The notes under the pieces were generated by a model. The model did not search any database, had not been told where the DNA came from, and was given only the letters and a program-made list of their open reading frames with translations. Shown piece by piece: positions 1 through 7,215 of a stretch of 64,000 nucleotides of DNA. Positions within the stretch are counted from its first letter, which is position 1. Each line of letters opens with the position of its first letter. The DNA is from Pseudomonas mosselii (GTDB taxonomy: Bacteria > Pseudomonadota > Gammaproteobacteria > Pseudomonadales > Pseudomonadaceae). A program made the translations under genes and the position numbers. The stretch is from NCBI RefSeq assembly GCF_003205295.1, contig NZ_QJRP01000007.1, positions 124,001 to 188,000 of the forward strand. The letters run 5' to 3'.

Positions 1-257
1 CCAATCATGAAGTGCCGGTGAAGGTCGGCGTCAGCCTGCCGGGTGGAATTCGCGCACAAGGAAACAAAGAAGTGAACCAGTTGGAACTGCCTAGCGGGAA
101 GGAGGCGGCATTGCAGTTCGAGGCGATGAACACGGTCTTCAACCACAGCGGACAGCTGCATTTCGAAGTGCAGCGTGAGCATGCCAAGGAAATGCTCGAG
201 CACCCTGGCAGTACCTACCGGGGCGATGTGACGGTGGTGTTCGATGCAGATATGTGA
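1..257 (+). CDS. Fimbrial major subunit, CS1-like (C-terminal part only)
   Basis: The reading frame enters from the left edge and ends with TGA at 255-257, giving the last 84 or so residues of a secreted fimbrial subunit. The end of the chain (YRGDVTVVFDADM) has the alternating hydrophobic pattern of the terminal beta strand found in chaperone-usher pilins, and the body fits the CS1-type alternate class. The chaperone gene follows 121 bases later on the same strand. What is seen is the terminal strand pattern and the gene pairing; the assignment to a CS1-like pilin is inference, because the signal peptide and most of the domain are outside the window. It is probably exported by Sec and polymerised on the cell surface through an usher encoded upstream. 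Confidence 0.6.
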   Translation, partial: NHEVPVKVGVSLPGGIRAQGNKEVNQLELPSGKEAALQFEAMNTVFNHSGQLHFEVQREHAKEMLEHPGSTYRGDVTVVFDADM

Positions 258-378
258 CAAGGGAATAAAAAAATGGTGTTTCGGAAAAATCCCACAAGCT
301 ATTCAGCTGCTTCCTCGGGTGGCGTTGGCGGACAATATCATTTTGACGGCAACCCTCACTTCTCGCAGGAGGCTTGAA

Positions 379-1113
379 ATGAACGTCCGATGGCTAATCA
401 CCCTGACGCTGCTGTTGACACCCCTGCCGTTGCTGGCGGCTCCCGAAATCAACGTGGGTGCCCTGTACGACTACCTGGAGGGCGGCAAGAGCACCTTGCT
501 CAAACGGGTGCGCAACGGCGGCGACACGACGGCCTTCGTCAAGATCAGCCTGGCCGAGCTTGTCTATGACGGTGACGGCGCGCCGCGGGAAGTCGACCAA
601 GACAGCCTGGTGCTGGCCGAGCGTGGCGTGGTGGCCAGCCCGGCACGTCTGATCGTGCCGGCCAAGGGCATGCAGGCGGTGCGCTTGCTGTATCGCGGGG
701 AGCGCGAGCACGAGCGCTACTTCCGGGTGCGTTTCGTGCCGGTGCTGCCGGAAACCCAGGATGGGTTCGGCGTCAGCGCTGCCGAAGCCGAGGAGTACCG
801 CGAAGGGCTCACGGCAGGCGTCAACCTGCTGGCCGGCTACGGCTCGCTGCTGTTCATCCGTCCACTCAAGCCGCGCTACGGCACCGCGATCGACGAGCAG
901 CCCGGCGAGCTCAAGGTCAGTAATGGCGGCAATACGACAGTCATTCTCGATCGCTTCCGTCACTGCAGCAAGGATGGCCGGCAGTGCGAAACCATGACCA
1001 AGCATCACCTGTTGCCCGGCCACGCCAGGCGTTTCCCCCGGCAGGAGGGCTGGTCCTACCAGTTCGACCTGCTTGAAGGCGACAGTCGGCGCGAGCTGAC
1101 GATAGGTGGTTGA
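379..1113 (+). CDS. Periplasmic fimbrial chaperone
   Basis: This 244-residue protein begins with a Sec signal peptide (residues 1 to about 20, a hydrophobic run ending LPLLAA). An immunoglobulin-like chaperone N-domain follows (ARLIVPAKGMQAVRLLYRG near residues 91-110, a form of the G1-strand edge), then a second beta domain ending ELTIGG. ATG 379 was chosen because AGGAGG stands at 367-372 and the signal peptide starts there; the frame is open upstream to 244 but that segment has no protein-like features. The expected role is to bind pilin subunits in the periplasm and hand them to an outer-membrane usher. It sits directly after a pilin tail and 2 bases before a response-regulator gene, so the fimbrial and regulatory genes look co-transcribed. 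The specific alternate-class family is inferred. Confidence 0.75.
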   Translation: MNVRWLITLTLLLTPLPLLAAPEINVGALYDYLEGGKSTLLKRVRNGGDTTAFVKISLAELVYDGDGAPREVDQDSLVLAERGVVASPARLIVPAKGMQAVRLLYRGEREHERYFRVRFVPVLPETQDGFGVSAAEAEEYREGLTAGVNLLAGYGSLLFIRPLKPRYGTAIDEQPGELKVSNGGNTTVILDRFRHCSKDGRQCETMTKHHLLPGHARRFPRQEGWSYQFDLLEGDSRRELTIGG

Positions 1114-1115
1114 TC

Positions 1116-1754
1116 ATGGCCGCTCCCATGCACAAGGCGCTGGTCGTCGACGACCACCCCTTCATTCGTGCCAGTGTCAGCATGCAATTGCGCATGGATC
1201 GTGTCGAGGTGATCGGCCAGGCCGACAATGGCATCGAGGCTATCCGGCTGGTGCGTGAGCGCAGCCCTGATGTGGTGATTCTCGATCTGCTGATTCCCGG
1301 GCTCGATGGGCTGGAGGTGATCAGCCGGATCAAGTCCATGGAGCGTCCGGCCAAGATCGTCGTGCTCACCTCGCAACTGGCGGAGAGCTTTTCGCTGCGT
1401 TGCATGAAGGCGGGCGCGGCGGGCTTTGTCTCCAAGACCGACGATCTGCAAGCCCTGAGCAAGGCGGTACTGGCCGTGCTGTCCGGCTATACCTACTTCC
1501 CCGATGTGGCCCTCAGTTCGGTGAATCGACGGGAGCTGGAGGGCAGTGAGGCGCAATGCCTCGCCAGCCTCAGTGATCGCGAACTGGTCATACTGCAACA
1601 GTTGGCTCGGGGTTTGAGCAACAAGGCGATCGGCGAGGCCATGCTGCTGAGCAACAAGACCATCAGCACCTACAAGGTCCGGTTGATCGAGAAACTCAAG
1701 GTCAGTTCGGTGATCGACATGGCGGACATGGCGCGCCGCAATGGGCTGATATAG
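1116..1754 (+). CDS. NarL/FixJ-type response regulator
   Basis: The product has 212 residues. Residues 6-120 are a receiver domain with the acidic pair D12-D13, phospho-acceptor D57 (VVILDLL), T85 and K107. Residues 150-212 are a LuxR-type helix-turn-helix (SLSDRELVILQQLARGLSNK). This is the BvgA/EvgA/RocA arrangement. ATG 1116 lies 2 bases after the chaperone stop. The hybrid sensor gene begins 4 bases after this gene ends. By position it is the likely transcriptional regulator of the adjoining fimbrial genes, as RocA1- and RcsB-like regulators are for cup fimbriae in P. aeruginosa; that link is inference. All residues needed for phosphorylation are present, unlike in its partner. Confidence 0.9.
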   Translation: MAAPMHKALVVDDHPFIRASVSMQLRMDRVEVIGQADNGIEAIRLVRERSPDVVILDLLIPGLDGLEVISRIKSMERPAKIVVLTSQLAESFSLRCMKAGAAGFVSKTDDLQALSKAVLAVLSGYTYFPDVALSSVNRRELEGSEAQCLASLSDRELVILQQLARGLSNKAIGEAMLLSNKTISTYKVRLIEKLKVSSVIDMADMARRNGLI

Positions 1755-1758
1755 CACC

Positions 1759-3849
1759 TTGCGCGGCATTGTTCTGTTGTGGGCCGTGTTCTGTTGCCTG
1801 CTGTTGCCGCCTGCGGTGATGGCCGTGGAGCAGTGCCTGGTGGAATTCGACAGGGGAGGGCCTGAAGCCGTGGGAAAGCCCACCGCCGTGCCGCCTGGGT
1901 TCCTTCGATCAGGTAGCACGGCCCGCAGCACCGAGACCGATTCTTGGCTTGGCCCGCCGCTGCTGGCCACGCCCTGGGGTTCGAAGTACTGGTTGCTGGT
2001 GTCGGGTGGCGCGTTGGCCTTGGCGCTGTTGGGCGCGGCAGGTTGGCATCGTCAGCAATCCCGGGCCAGTGCCAGGGAGCAAGCGTTGGTCGAGCAGCTC
2101 GAAGCGTTGCGGGCGTTGGTCGATGGCTTGCCCCATCCGGTGTATTTGTGTGACCGCCAGGGCCGTTTGATCGACTGCAACCGCAGTTTTCTGCAAACCG
2201 AGGCCATCAGCCGGGGGCCGGTCTCGGGTCGTCCCTTGGGCTTGGTCGCGGCCGCGGCCTGGCGTCAGGCGCGGGAGCAGTTGCTGGTCACTGGGCAGGG
2301 CTGGGCGCAGGAGTACGATACTGTACTCGCCGATGGTCGTGCCTGCAGGTTGTCGCATTGGATGCGGCTGGCGCCTTGCAGTAGGTGGATCGCCGCGGGC
2401 TGGATCGATGTTACCGAGCCGTATCGGCGTGGCCTGCGCGGCGCGCAGGCTGGCGAGCGCCTGCTCGACAATCTTTGCCAAGAGGCGCGCGGTTCGCTGG
2501 ATAGCGTGCTGGGCATGCTCGAGCGAGCCATGCCACGGCTGGCCCCAGGCACTTTCGAACAGCAGTCGGTCGATCAGGCGTTGCGCGCGGCGCGCGAGCT
2601 TTCGACTCAGCTGGCCTGCGTTCACGATGCCCTGCTGCTGCAAACCGGCGAGCGTTCACTGTCCTTGCAGCCGATCGCGCTGCATGAGCACTTCTGCACG
2701 GTGGTCGAGGCCTGTGAGCAACGCTGGCGCAGCAAGGGCCGGCAGCTTTCGCTGGATTACCAAGGGCCTTCACGAGCGATTGCGCAGCTCGATCCGATGC
2801 GTGTGCAGCAACTGCTGTCCTGCGTGCTGGCGCATGTCTTCAGATGCACCCATCAGGGACGTGTGCGGTTGACGTTGAATGTGGTCGCGACCGGGGCCGC
2901 GATGCGAGTGAGGCTGCGCATCGAGTCGCCTGCCGCGGGCATGGGCGAGGATGACTTGGCCTTGTCCATCGGCCGTGCCCTGTGTCGCTCGATGGGCGGG
3001 CAACTGCGTGCCGGTCGGCGGCGTATCAATATCCGCCTGTGCCTGTCGGTAGTGCAGTCCGCTGTGGCGCACTCTCCCGAACGGGTCACGACCCCTAGGC
3101 TACGCGTGCTGGTGGTGGATGACCATCCGGCCAATCGCCTTTTGCTGTGCCTGCAGCTTCGGCGCCTGGGGCATGTGGTTGATGCGGTGGAGGATGGCGG
3201 TCAAGCGATACGTGCTCGGATAGGCAGCGCGTTCGATGTGGTGATCAGCGATTGCGGCATGCCGGTGATGGACGGTCATGCACTGGCCAGGGCGATTCGT
3301 CTCTACGAGTCGCGCCGGCAGCTGCGCCCCTGCCTGCTGATCGGTGTGACCGGGCGCTCTGCGGCATTCGATCTGGAGCGCTGTCTGGCGGCAGGCATGG
3401 ACCAATGCCTGCTCAAGCCCATGAGCCTGGCGCAGCTGCGTGAAACATTGCTGTGGCACGAGCACGGTCCGGATACGCGCCATGGCGGCGCTTTCGATCT
3501 GGCCGAGCTGGAGCGGCTTACCGCAGGCAATGTGCAGGCCCTGGCCGGTTTGCTGCAGGACTTGCTGCAAGCCAATCGCGATGACCTGCGGCGCTTGGGT
3601 GAATACGCCAGGCGTCATGACGCTGGCTCGTTGGCCAACCTCGCGCACCGGATCAAGGGTGGGGTACGGATCATCAAGGCTTGGGACTTGGTCGAAGCCT
3701 GCGAGCGCCTGGAACACTGCTGCGCACAGGCCTCCACGGACAGGCGAGAAGTGGGCGCACGCCTACGGATACTGATCCGCGAAGTGCTGTGGCTGGAGGT
3801 TCGCTTGCGGCGTTACCAAGCCCATCGCCTACTGGGAAATTCTGTCTGA
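1759..3849 (+). CDS. Hybrid sensor protein (PAS, degenerate kinase core, receiver, Hpt)
   Basis: The product has 696 residues and starts at TTG 1759, which gives a signal-peptide-like N-terminus (residues 1-22). Domains in order: a short extracytoplasmic stretch (23-75) without a Venus-flytrap domain, one membrane segment (76-96), a PAS domain (about 115-220), a DHp/ATPase-like region (230-435), a receiver (448-565; DD 454-455, D498, K553) and an Hpt domain (578-690; H630 in AHRIKGG). The H-box reads CQEARGSL at 240-247, so Q241 replaces the phospho-acceptor histidine. The N-box asparagines are C355 and H359, and no DxGxG motif is recognisable. Autophosphorylation is therefore unlikely, while the receiver and Hpt look functional. 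It probably works with the regulator encoded 4 bases upstream, fed by another kinase or acting as a phosphatase; this is inference. Confidence 0.85.
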   Translation: MRGIVLLWAVFCCLLLPPAVMAVEQCLVEFDRGGPEAVGKPTAVPPGFLRSGSTARSTETDSWLGPPLLATPWGSKYWLLVSGGALALALLGAAGWHRQQSRASAREQALVEQLEALRALVDGLPHPVYLCDRQGRLIDCNRSFLQTEAISRGPVSGRPLGLVAAAAWRQAREQLLVTGQGWAQEYDTVLADGRACRLSHWMRLAPCSRWIAAGWIDVTEPYRRGLRGAQAGERLLDNLCQEARGSLDSVLGMLERAMPRLAPGTFEQQSVDQALRAARELSTQLACVHDALLLQTGERSLSLQPIALHEHFCTVVEACEQRWRSKGRQLSLDYQGPSRAIAQLDPMRVQQLLSCVLAHVFRCTHQGRVRLTLNVVATGAAMRVRLRIESPAAGMGEDDLALSIGRALCRSMGGQLRAGRRRINIRLCLSVVQSAVAHSPERVTTPRLRVLVVDDHPANRLLLCLQLRRLGHVVDAVEDGGQAIRARIGSAFDVVISDCGMPVMDGHALARAIRLYESRRQLRPCLLIGVTGRSAAFDLERCLAAGMDQCLLKPMSLAQLRETLLWHEHGPDTRHGGAFDLAELERLTAGNVQALAGLLQDLLQANRDDLRRLGEYARRHDAGSLANLAHRIKGGVRIIKAWDLVEACERLEHCCAQASTDRREVGARLRILIREVLWLEVRLRRYQAHRLLGNSV

Positions 3850-4055
3850 ACAGGACTTGCCGGCGCGACGTCAATCGCTGCGTTTCGAACCGCAGTTCAG
3901 TAGCGACCAGGTCGGCAGCTCGCTGCGGTGCGAGTTGCAGATCACCCGTCTGCAATCGAGCGTGCGCCTGGCCCAGGGCGGCTACTTCTCCAGCCCGCTG
4001 GCAGGCGCGGTGCTGCTGCGGCCTTGCGCCACTAGCAGAGCGCGCCAGCCTGATC

Positions 4056-4208
4056 TTAGATCCGCCCGAGCAGCAGTAGAATCAACAGAACCACCAGCAC
4101 CACACCGACGATGCCGGATGGGCCGTAGCCCCAGCTGCGCGAATGTGGGAAGACCGGCAGGCCACCGATCAGCAGCAGGATAAGGATGATGATGAGGATC
4201 GTGGTCAT
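4056..4208 (-). CDS. DUF3309 small membrane protein
   Basis: This 50-residue protein consists of two hydrophobic segments (about residues 3-20 and 32-48) joined by a short polar loop, PHSRSWGYGPSG. That loop and length match the DUF3309 family of tiny bacterial membrane proteins, whose function is unknown. The frame is open further upstream to 4295, but the family starts at MTTILIII, which corresponds to ATG at 4208 on the minus strand with GGA upstream. It stands alone on this strand between the fimbrial sensor and an SDR gene. The 206 bases between the sensor stop (3849) and this gene show no recognisable gene. Confidence 0.8.
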   Translation of the reverse strand: MTTILIIILILLLIGGLPVFPHSRSWGYGPSGIVGVVLVVLLILLLLGRI

Positions 4209-4411
4209 GGCGGAGTCCTTGCGTGATTGAAGGGCGAGGGGCTCTGAATGCTGGCCGCCTACTTCTCCGACTGTGGTCTTCGTGCAAAGATTCAATCGGC
4301 TTGCCGTGCGCAGGCTCCGATAACCCCTTATTCAGCATCCTGATGCCGCACCGCTCAGGCCAGTGTTCTGGCTAGACTCCTGCCCATTCCCACTGGTCAA
4401 GGCGTAGCAAC

Positions 4412-5227
4412 ATGCATAACCGAATGATGATCACCGGAGCTGGCTCCGGACTGGGGCGCGAGATTGCCCTGCGCTGGGCCCAGGATGGCTGGCGCCTGGC
4501 GCTGTCCGACGTCAACGAGTCCGGGTTGCGCGAGACCCTGGAGCAGGTGCGCGAGGTCGGCGGCGACGGATTCACCCAACGTTGCGATGTCCGCGACTAC
4601 AGTCAGCTGACGGCGTTGGCGCAGGCCTGCGAGGAAAGGTTCGGCGGTGTGGACGTGATCGTCAACAACGCCGGTGTCGCTTCGGGCGGCTTCTTCGCCG
4701 ACTTGTCGCTGGAGGACTGGGACTGGCAGATCGCCGTCAACCTGATGGGCGTGGTCAAGGGCTGCAAGGCCTTTCTGCCGCTGCTCGAGCGCAGCCGTGG
4801 GCGAATCATCAACATCGCTTCCATGGCCGCGTTGATGCAGGGGCCGGGCATGAGCAACTACAACGTGGCCAAGGCCGGAGTGCTGGCATTGTCCGAGAGC
4901 CTGCTGGTGGAGCTACGCCAGGTCGAGGTGGCGGTGCACGTTGTGTGCCCGTCATTCTTCCAGACCAACCTGCTCGACTCGTTCCGCGGGCCGGATCCGG
5001 CGATGAAGGCACAGGTGGGCAAACTGCTGGAAGGCTCGCCGATCAATGCCGCCGATATCGCCGAGCATATTCACCAGCGGGTCGCCGCTGGCGAGTTCCT
5101 GATCCTGCCCCATGAAGCCGGGCGCCAGGCCTGGCAGCTCAAGTGTCAGGCGCCTCAGCGGCTGTACGACGAGATGGCGGACATGGCGGTGAAAATGCGG
5201 GCCAAGGCACGCAAAACCGCACATTGA
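4412..5227 (+). CDS. Short-chain dehydrogenase/reductase
   Basis: A classical SDR of 271 residues. It has the NAD(P)-binding motif TGAGSGLG at 8-15, NNAG at 85-88, and the catalytic set S137, Y150 and K154 (YNVAK). The C-terminal part (about 190-271) is longer than in minimal SDRs and ends in a basic tail. The substrate cannot be told from sequence. It precedes the csrA homologue on the same strand by 124 bases, but an apparent promoter lies between, so the two are probably independent. The start ATG at 4412 gives a normal N-terminus directly before the first beta strand. Confidence 0.88.
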   Translation: MHNRMMITGAGSGLGREIALRWAQDGWRLALSDVNESGLRETLEQVREVGGDGFTQRCDVRDYSQLTALAQACEERFGGVDVIVNNAGVASGGFFADLSLEDWDWQIAVNLMGVVKGCKAFLPLLERSRGRIINIASMAALMQGPGMSNYNVAKAGVLALSESLLVELRQVEVAVHVVCPSFFQTNLLDSFRGPDPAMKAQVGKLLEGSPINAADIAEHIHQRVAAGEFLILPHEAGRQAWQLKCQAPQRLYDEMADMAVKMRAKARKTAH

Positions 5228-5254
5228 GGGATTTTTCTGTAGGTTTTTTTACCC

Positions 5255-5282
5255 TTGCCAGTAGGTCGCGTCTATTTATTCT
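5255..5282 (+). promoter_or_regulatory. Candidate sigma-70 promoter for csrA/rsmI
   Basis: TTGCCA at 5255-5260 and TATTCT at 5277-5282 are separated by 16 bases in an AT-rich stretch immediately upstream of the csrA homologue. This is a pattern match by eye; the transcription start is not known. Confidence 0.4.
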
Positions 5283-5285
5283 TAG

Positions 5286-5351
5286 AAGGATTGAGTAGGC
5301 CAAAGCTGGCGGGGCAGTCTCCGATTTTCCCTTGAGCTGGAGGATCGGAAC
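5286..5351 (+). promoter_or_regulatory. csrA leader with clustered GGA motifs over the ribosome binding site
   Basis: The leader contains AGGA at 5287-5290 and a cluster CTGGAGGATCGGAAC at 5337-5351. In that cluster GGA occurs at 5339, 5342 and 5347, overlapping the Shine-Dalgarno GGAGGA directly before ATG 5352. CsrA/Rsm proteins bind GGA in such positions and block ribosomes. The layout suggests auto- or cross-regulation by Rsm paralogues; it is inference from the motif, not a demonstrated site. Confidence 0.45.
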
Positions 5352-5537
5352 ATGCTGGTAATTGGACGAGAAGTGGGAGAGGCCATCGTCATTTCCGAAA
5401 ACATCAGGATCCAGGTGATGTCCGTGGAGAACGGCCAGGTCCGCTTCGGTATTCGCGCGCCGCGGGACGTGGAGGTGCACCGGGTCGAGGTGTACAAGCG
5501 CATCAAGGCACTTGAGCTCGAGAAGCAGCAGGCCTGA
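5352..5537 (+). CDS. csrA: CsrA/RsmA-family post-transcriptional regulator (RsmI-like)
   Basis: A 61-residue CsrA-family RNA-binding protein. The conserved features are VGE at 8-10, the GQVRFGIRAPRDV strand (28-40) and the RNA-contacting H43-R44 in VHRVEVYKRI. It departs from canonical CsrA/RsmA at the N-terminus (MLVIGREVGE in place of MLILTRRVGE, with G5 and E7) and at V45 where E is usual. This is the pattern of the divergent paralogue called RsmI in P. putida and relatives. The expected role is as a homodimer binding GGA motifs in mRNA leaders and altering translation of motility, biofilm and secondary-metabolism genes. The leader itself carries GGA motifs over the start. Confidence 0.9.
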   Translation: MLVIGREVGEAIVISENIRIQVMSVENGQVRFGIRAPRDVEVHRVEVYKRIKALELEKQQA

Positions 5538-5544
5538 GGGCCCG

Positions 5545-5772
5545 CTACTCGAACAGCTCCCGCGGTACTTCGTGCCTGGCCAGCAACTGGCACTGCTGGC
5601 TGTCCATATCGAACAGGATGAAGGCCTGACCTTTGGCCAAGGCCTGGCGTACCCGCAACACGCGGGTTTCCAGCGGCGTGTCGTCGCCGTTGTCGGTGCC
5701 GTCGCGGGTGACGAAGTCCTCGATCAGGCGGGTCAGGGTTTCGGCTTCGAGTTGGTCGTAGGGGATCAGCAT
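5545..5772 (-). CDS. UPF0270 (YheU-family) protein
   Basis: A 75-residue protein beginning MLIPYDQLEAETLTRLIEDF, followed by VTRDGTD. This is the signature of the UPF0270/YheU family (an LxPETL-like start and a REGTDYG-like loop). The biochemical function is not established. It is convergent with csrA, whose stop lies 7 bases away. It may be co-transcribed with the osmolyte genes upstream on the minus strand, since only 77 bases separate it from the M42 peptidase gene. Confidence 0.85.
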   Translation of the reverse strand: MLIPYDQLEAETLTRLIEDFVTRDGTDNGDDTPLETRVLRVRQALAKGQAFILFDMDSQQCQLLARHEVPRELFE

Positions 5773-5849
5773 GGTCTGGGCGGTGATTGTGGGAATGGGG
5801 GCATGCTACGTGAATTTGCAGGCGCAGTGCGCCCCATTCCCCGGGTCGA

Positions 5850-7034
5850 TCACCCTTTGTTGCCCACCAGGCTGTCCACCGCCGGCACCCGGGTGTCGCT
5901 TTCCATCTGCGCGTCGTGTTCCAGTTGGTGGCTGAAGCGCTCCAGTGAGGCATTGGCCGGCTGCGAGTCGCTGGCGAATACCGGCGGGCTGAGCAGGTAG
6001 GCGCCGAGCAGCCGGCTTAGCGCCGCCAGGCTGTCGATATGGGTGCGCTCATAGCCATGGGTGGCATCGCAGCCGAAGGCCACCAGGGCAGTGCGGATAT
6101 CGTGCCCGGCGGTCACCGCCGAGTGGGCGTCGCTGAAGTAGTAGCGGAACAGGTCGCGGCGTACCGGCAAATCAGCATCGCCGGCCAGCTTCAGCAGGTG
6201 GCGCGACAAGTGATAGTCGTAGGGACCGGACGAATCCTGCATGGCCACGCTCACCGCATGCTCGCTGGAGGCCTGCCCCGGTGCCACCGGGGCAATGTCG
6301 ATGCCGACGAACTCGCTGACATCCCAGGGCAGGGCAGCCGCGGCGCCCGAGCCGGTCTCCTCGGTGATGGTGAACAGCGGGTGGCAGTCGATCAGCGGCT
6401 GACGGCCGCTTTCCACTACGGCCTTGAGCGCCGCCAGCAAGGCCGCAACGCCGGCCTTGTCGTCCAGGTGGCGGGCGCTGATATGGCCGCTTTCGGTGAA
6501 CTCCGGCAGCGGGTCGAAGGCAACGCAGTCACCGATGGCGATCCCCAGCGCCTCACAGTCGGCGCGAGTGGCGCAGTAGGCGTCCAGGCGCACTTCCACA
6601 TGTTCCCAGCTGATCGGCATCTGGTCGATGGCGGTGTTGAAGGCGTGTCCGCTGGCCATCAGCGGCAGCACGCTGCCGCGGTAGACGCCGGTATCGGTGA
6701 ACACACTGACCCGGCTGCCCTCGGCGAAGCGGCTCGACCAGCAACCCACCGGCGCCAGGGCCAGGCGACCGTTGTCCTGCAACTGGCGCACGCTGGCGCC
6801 GATGGTGTCCAGGTGCGCCGAGACGGCGCGGTCGGGCGAGTTCTGGCGGCCTTTCAGCGTGGCGCGGATGGTGCCGCGACGGGTCAGCTCAAAGGGGATG
6901 CCCAGTTCGTCCAGGCGCTCGGCGACATAGCGCACGATGGTGTCGGTGAAGCCGGTGGGGCTGGGGATGGCGAGCATCTCCAGCAGCACACGTTTGAGGT
7001 AGTCGAGATCGGGTTCGGGGAGTCGTTCGGACAT
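5850..7034 (-). CDS. M42-family peptidase of the NAGGN osmolyte cluster
   Basis: The product has 394 residues and resembles M42/M20 co-catalytic metallopeptidases. The likely metal and catalytic positions are visible: H74 and D76 (SAHLDTIG), D191-D192 (LDDKAG), E225-E226 (TEETG), D247 (GIDIAP) and a histidine near the C-terminus in THGYERTH. The start ATG at 7034 gives MSERLPEPDLDYLK; the upstream open frame (to 7283) reads through a REP element and is discarded. This peptidase is the third member of the conserved trio with asnO and ngg that makes or turns over N-acetylglutaminylglutamine amide, a dipeptide osmoprotectant. Its exact reaction is not established; hydrolysis of the dipeptide is a reasonable guess. 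Confidence 0.87.
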   Translation of the reverse strand: MSERLPEPDLDYLKRVLLEMLAIPSPTGFTDTIVRYVAERLDELGIPFELTRRGTIRATLKGRQNSPDRAVSAHLDTIGASVRQLQDNGRLALAPVGCWSSRFAEGSRVSVFTDTGVYRGSVLPLMASGHAFNTAIDQMPISWEHVEVRLDAYCATRADCEALGIAIGDCVAFDPLPEFTESGHISARHLDDKAGVAALLAALKAVVESGRQPLIDCHPLFTITEETGSGAAAALPWDVSEFVGIDIAPVAPGQASSEHAVSVAMQDSSGPYDYHLSRHLLKLAGDADLPVRRDLFRYYFSDAHSAVTAGHDIRTALVAFGCDATHGYERTHIDSLAALSRLLGAYLLSPPVFASDSQPANASLERFSHQLEHDAQMESDTRVPAVDSLVGNKG

Positions 7035-7082
7035 GTCCAGGTCTCCGGTCGGGGTGAAATTTCCAAACTGCGGGCAAGGTCT

Positions 7083-7200
7083 TGTGGGAGCGGCCTTGTG
7101 TCGCGAAAGGGGTGCGAAGCGCCCCCGGGATCTCAGCTTCGCTGCATCTATTGCCGGGCCCGCTTTGCGGGCCTTTCGCGACACAAGGCCGCTCCCACAA
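7083..7200. repeat. REPIN (paired REP palindromes)
   Basis: Two inverted copies of a REP core (TGGGAGCGGCCTTGTGTCGC and its complement) flank a short spacer between the ngg stop and the M42 gene. Each arm has its own small palindrome (GGCCCGCTTTGCGGGCC on the right). It splits the osmolyte trio and may act on mRNA stability. Confidence 0.85.
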
Positions 7201-7215
7201 AGATCCGAGGGGTCG

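Noticed and set aside
3815..4183. Open frame after the hybrid sensor (SEQDLPARRQSLRFEPQ in part)
   Set aside because: It looks slightly protein-like but has no good start or ribosome site, overlaps the sensor end and the DUF3309 gene, and matches no family known to me.
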